Of a stretch of DNA of 6,651 bases, positions 5,771 to 6,651 are shown in pieces. The position numbers and the translations under genes were made by a program. Source of the DNA: Halobacteriales archaeon (GTDB taxonomy: Archaea; Halobacteriota; Halobacteria; Halorutilales; JAHENH01); assembly GCA_018609935.1 (NCBI GenBank), contig JAHENH010000087.1, positions 1 through 6,651 of the forward strand, given 5' to 3'. Each line of letters starts with the position of its first letter. Position 1 is the first letter of the stretch. The notes beneath the pieces were generated by a model. That model saw nothing but the letters and a program-made list of their open reading frames with translations. It searched no databases and had not been told where the DNA came from.

Positions 5771-5857
5771 TGTCAGCTCGCCCCTTCCTAAGGAGATAGG
5801 AGGCTTGTTAGTGAACTCATCGTTCTAACTGAGACCAAAAAATTCCAGTAGGAGAAC
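5771..5857 (-). repeat. left (minus-strand) copy of the structured end
   Basis: Read on the minus strand from 5857, GTTCT/AGAAC arms (plus 5822-5826 and 5853-5857) enclose an inner ACTG/CAGT stem (5828-5831 and 5846-5849). The shared block GAGTTCACTAnnAAGC follows. Next comes a hairpin with arms TCCTA/TAGGA (5786-5790 and 5797-5801) and outer GCC/GGC pairs, and finally the terminal TGACA. The order of parts is the same as in the plus-strand copy although the stem sequences differ. Confidence 0.5.
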
Positions 5858-6042
5858 TAAAAACATCTACATTCACAGTCAATTTTTCCTTGTCTTTAGG
5901 TAAAGCCCGACAAATTTGTCCCTCCAGGATGAGGTTTCTGCTCACAATAGAGATCAAAATATATAGATCCATTATTTTTACAGGCATTAAATTACTATAT
6001 AACATGTAACCACACTTAACATGTTAGGAACGCTGAATCCGT

Positions 6043-6120
6043 CTCTCCGGCCATGTTAACATGGCGTGAAGCGGAAGAGTTCACTACTAAGCTCATCAGT
6101 TTATGGATGAGAAGATGACA
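6043..6120 (+). repeat. right (plus-strand) copy of the structured end, with perfect palindrome
   Basis: CTCTCCG (6043-6049) pairs with CGGAAGAG (6072-6079, one bulged A) around the 16-nt perfect palindrome GCCATGTTAACATGGC (6050-6065). The shared block GAGTTCACTACTAAGC follows at 6077-6092. Then comes a perfect 6-bp hairpin, CTCATC (6092-6097) with GATGAG (6106-6111), and the terminal TGACA. The stacked stems ending in a short hairpin are what the guide-RNA scaffold at the 3' end of tnpB elements looks like; that is a resemblance, not a demonstration. Confidence 0.5.
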
Positions 6121-6177
6121 TTTCATAGTTAGGATTTCTAAGTAAATATAGTTTTTTCTTAGGATATATAGCCTGTA

Positions 6178-6200
6178 AACATATATATTATTAATATGTG
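6178..6200 (+). promoter_or_regulatory. TATA box and inverted repeat before the AsnC-type gene
   Basis: ATATATATTA (6181-6190) is centred about 32 nt before the ATG at 6217, which would give a nearly leaderless mRNA. It is embedded in an imperfect inverted repeat, with CATAT at 6180-6184 and ATATG at 6194-6198. A regulator binding there would cover the TATA box, so autoregulation is plausible. Confidence 0.4.
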
Positions 6201-6216
6201 AATTTAATATTTTTGT

Positions 6217-6651
6217 ATGAAAGAATTTGACGAGATAGATATGGAAATTTTGAAGCTTTTAAGTAAAAATTCCCGTAGATCGTTTAGTGATATAGCTAAC
6301 ATTGTGGGTCTTTCAGGTCCAGCTGTATCGAATAGAATAAAAAAACTAAAGGATGCCGGTATTATAGACAGCTTTACTATTGATATAGATAGAACACAGA
6401 TCCATGAAGGGTCTTCATTTTTAGTTCAACTAGATACTGATATAGAAAAGATAAGTGAATATAAAGCCAAAATTAAGGAGGATAATCAAGTAGATCATAT
6501 ATATATTACAGCCGAGGGAAGTATTTTGTTTCATGCACATATATCAGGTAGTAAAATACATGAATGGATCCAAGATACTTTTAAAGACCTTAAAAACCTA
6601 AATTATGACTTAACGCTTATAGATGATTTTGAATGGGATCCAAAACTAGGT
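6217..6651 (+). CDS. Lrp/AsnC-family regulator, probably of the metal-sensing TRASH type; 3' end outside window
   Basis: The first 145 residues are visible and the frame is open to the right edge. Residues 1-52 are a winged HTH of the AsnC kind: EIDMEILKLLSKNSRRSFSD, then IANIVGLSGPAVSNRIKKLKDAGII. What follows does not look like a standard Lrp RAM domain. The sequence DSFTIDIDRTQIHEGSSFLV, then VDHIYITAEGSILFHAHISG, then LTLIDDFEWDPKLG matches my memory of haloarchaeal regulators with 'F.VDVDRS.L.EG' and '.HVF.TADG..VF.A' blocks. Those end in 'W.P..G' followed by a cysteine-rich TRASH domain that binds copper or another metal. If so, a C-x2-C motif should follow within about 20 residues beyond the window. 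Family is sure; the metal-sensing type is inferred. Confidence 0.85.
   Translation, partial: MKEFDEIDMEILKLLSKNSRRSFSDIANIVGLSGPAVSNRIKKLKDAGIIDSFTIDIDRTQIHEGSSFLVQLDTDIEKISEYKAKIKEDNQVDHIYITAEGSILFHAHISGSKIHEWIQDTFKDLKNLNYDLTLIDDFEWDPKLG

Larger units (their letters stand above)
5771..6120. mobile_element. 350-bp element with hairpin-bearing inverted ends, non-autonomous
   Basis: The left end reads TGTCAGCTCG and the right end reads GAAGATGACA, so the outermost TGTCA/TGACA are inverted copies. Further in, GCTTnnTAGTGAACTC occurs at 5803-5818 and, inverted, at 6077-6092. Between the outer and inner blocks each end holds a hairpin of different sequence. Both ends point outward and look like the right ends of IS200/IS605-type elements, but in inverted arrangement. 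The 220 nt between the end structures carries no recognisable TnpA or TnpB motif. No flanking target duplication is visible. Alternatives are a MITE-like relic of another family or two divergent structured RNAs. Confidence 0.45.

Noticed and set aside
5817..6005. 62-codon minus-strand frame inside the 350-bp element, considered as a TnpB remnant
   Set aside because: It contains no zinc-finger CxxC pair or RuvC-like DRD/NAA motif in any frame and overlaps the structured end; no evidence of coding.
1..6651. tRNA, rRNA, SRP or RNase P RNA, and CRISPR array
   Set aside because: No cloverleaf, no conserved RNA signature and no regularly spaced direct repeats were seen on either strand.

Overview
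The window looks like chromosomal DNA of an AT-rich euryarchaeon. The archaeal assignment rests on a complete TFB general transcription factor, an AsnC/Lrp-type regulator and archaeal TATA-like boxes about 25-50 nt upstream of starts, mostly without Shine-Dalgarno sites. Several proteins resemble haloarchaeal families: a small HTH protein, a CGYS-type monothiol glutaredoxin, a ParA with a short basic partner, and an AsnC protein of the kind that usually carries a C-terminal metal-binding tail. The base composition is far too AT-rich for a typical haloarchaeon. A halophilic AT-rich lineage, such as a Methanonatronarchaeia-like methanogen, is a reasonable guess but only an inference.

Layout. 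At 1-407 (minus) is the start of a haloarchaeal-type HTH protein cut by the window edge. At 633-986 (minus) is a monothiol glutaredoxin and at 1189-1437 (minus) a BolA protein, the classic Fe-S partner pair. At 1557-1721 (minus) is a tiny coiled-coil gene whose frame is broken by two compensating homopolymer indels. At 1722-2261 lies a very AT-rich non-coding stretch. At 2262-3495 (minus) is a two-gene segregation operon: a ParA ATPase and, overlapping it by 8 nt, a small basic ribbon-helix-helix-like partner. At 3591-4373 (minus) is a short-chain dehydrogenase. The strand then switches: TFB runs from 4642 to 5595 (plus). At 5596-6216 is a non-coding region holding a 350-bp element bounded by inverted ends with hairpins. 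From 6217 to the right edge (plus) is an AsnC-family regulator, cut by the window end.

How it fits together. Glutaredoxin and BolA probably act as one Fe-S cluster or iron-handling module, although they appear to have separate promoters. ParA and its partner form a SegAB/ParA-like DNA partition unit, and the adjacent AT-rich DNA with repeats is a candidate centromere site. The remaining genes are single transcription units.

The most unusual structure is the pair of divergent, hairpin-bearing ends at 5771-5818 and 6077-6120. They share the block GCTTnnTAGTGAACTC and an outer TGTCA/TGACA, but have different hairpin sequences between. They resemble the hairpin ends and guide-RNA-like 3' regions of IS200/IS605 (TnpB) elements, yet no transposase is visible. 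A third, weaker end-like hairpin lies beside the glutaredoxin gene.
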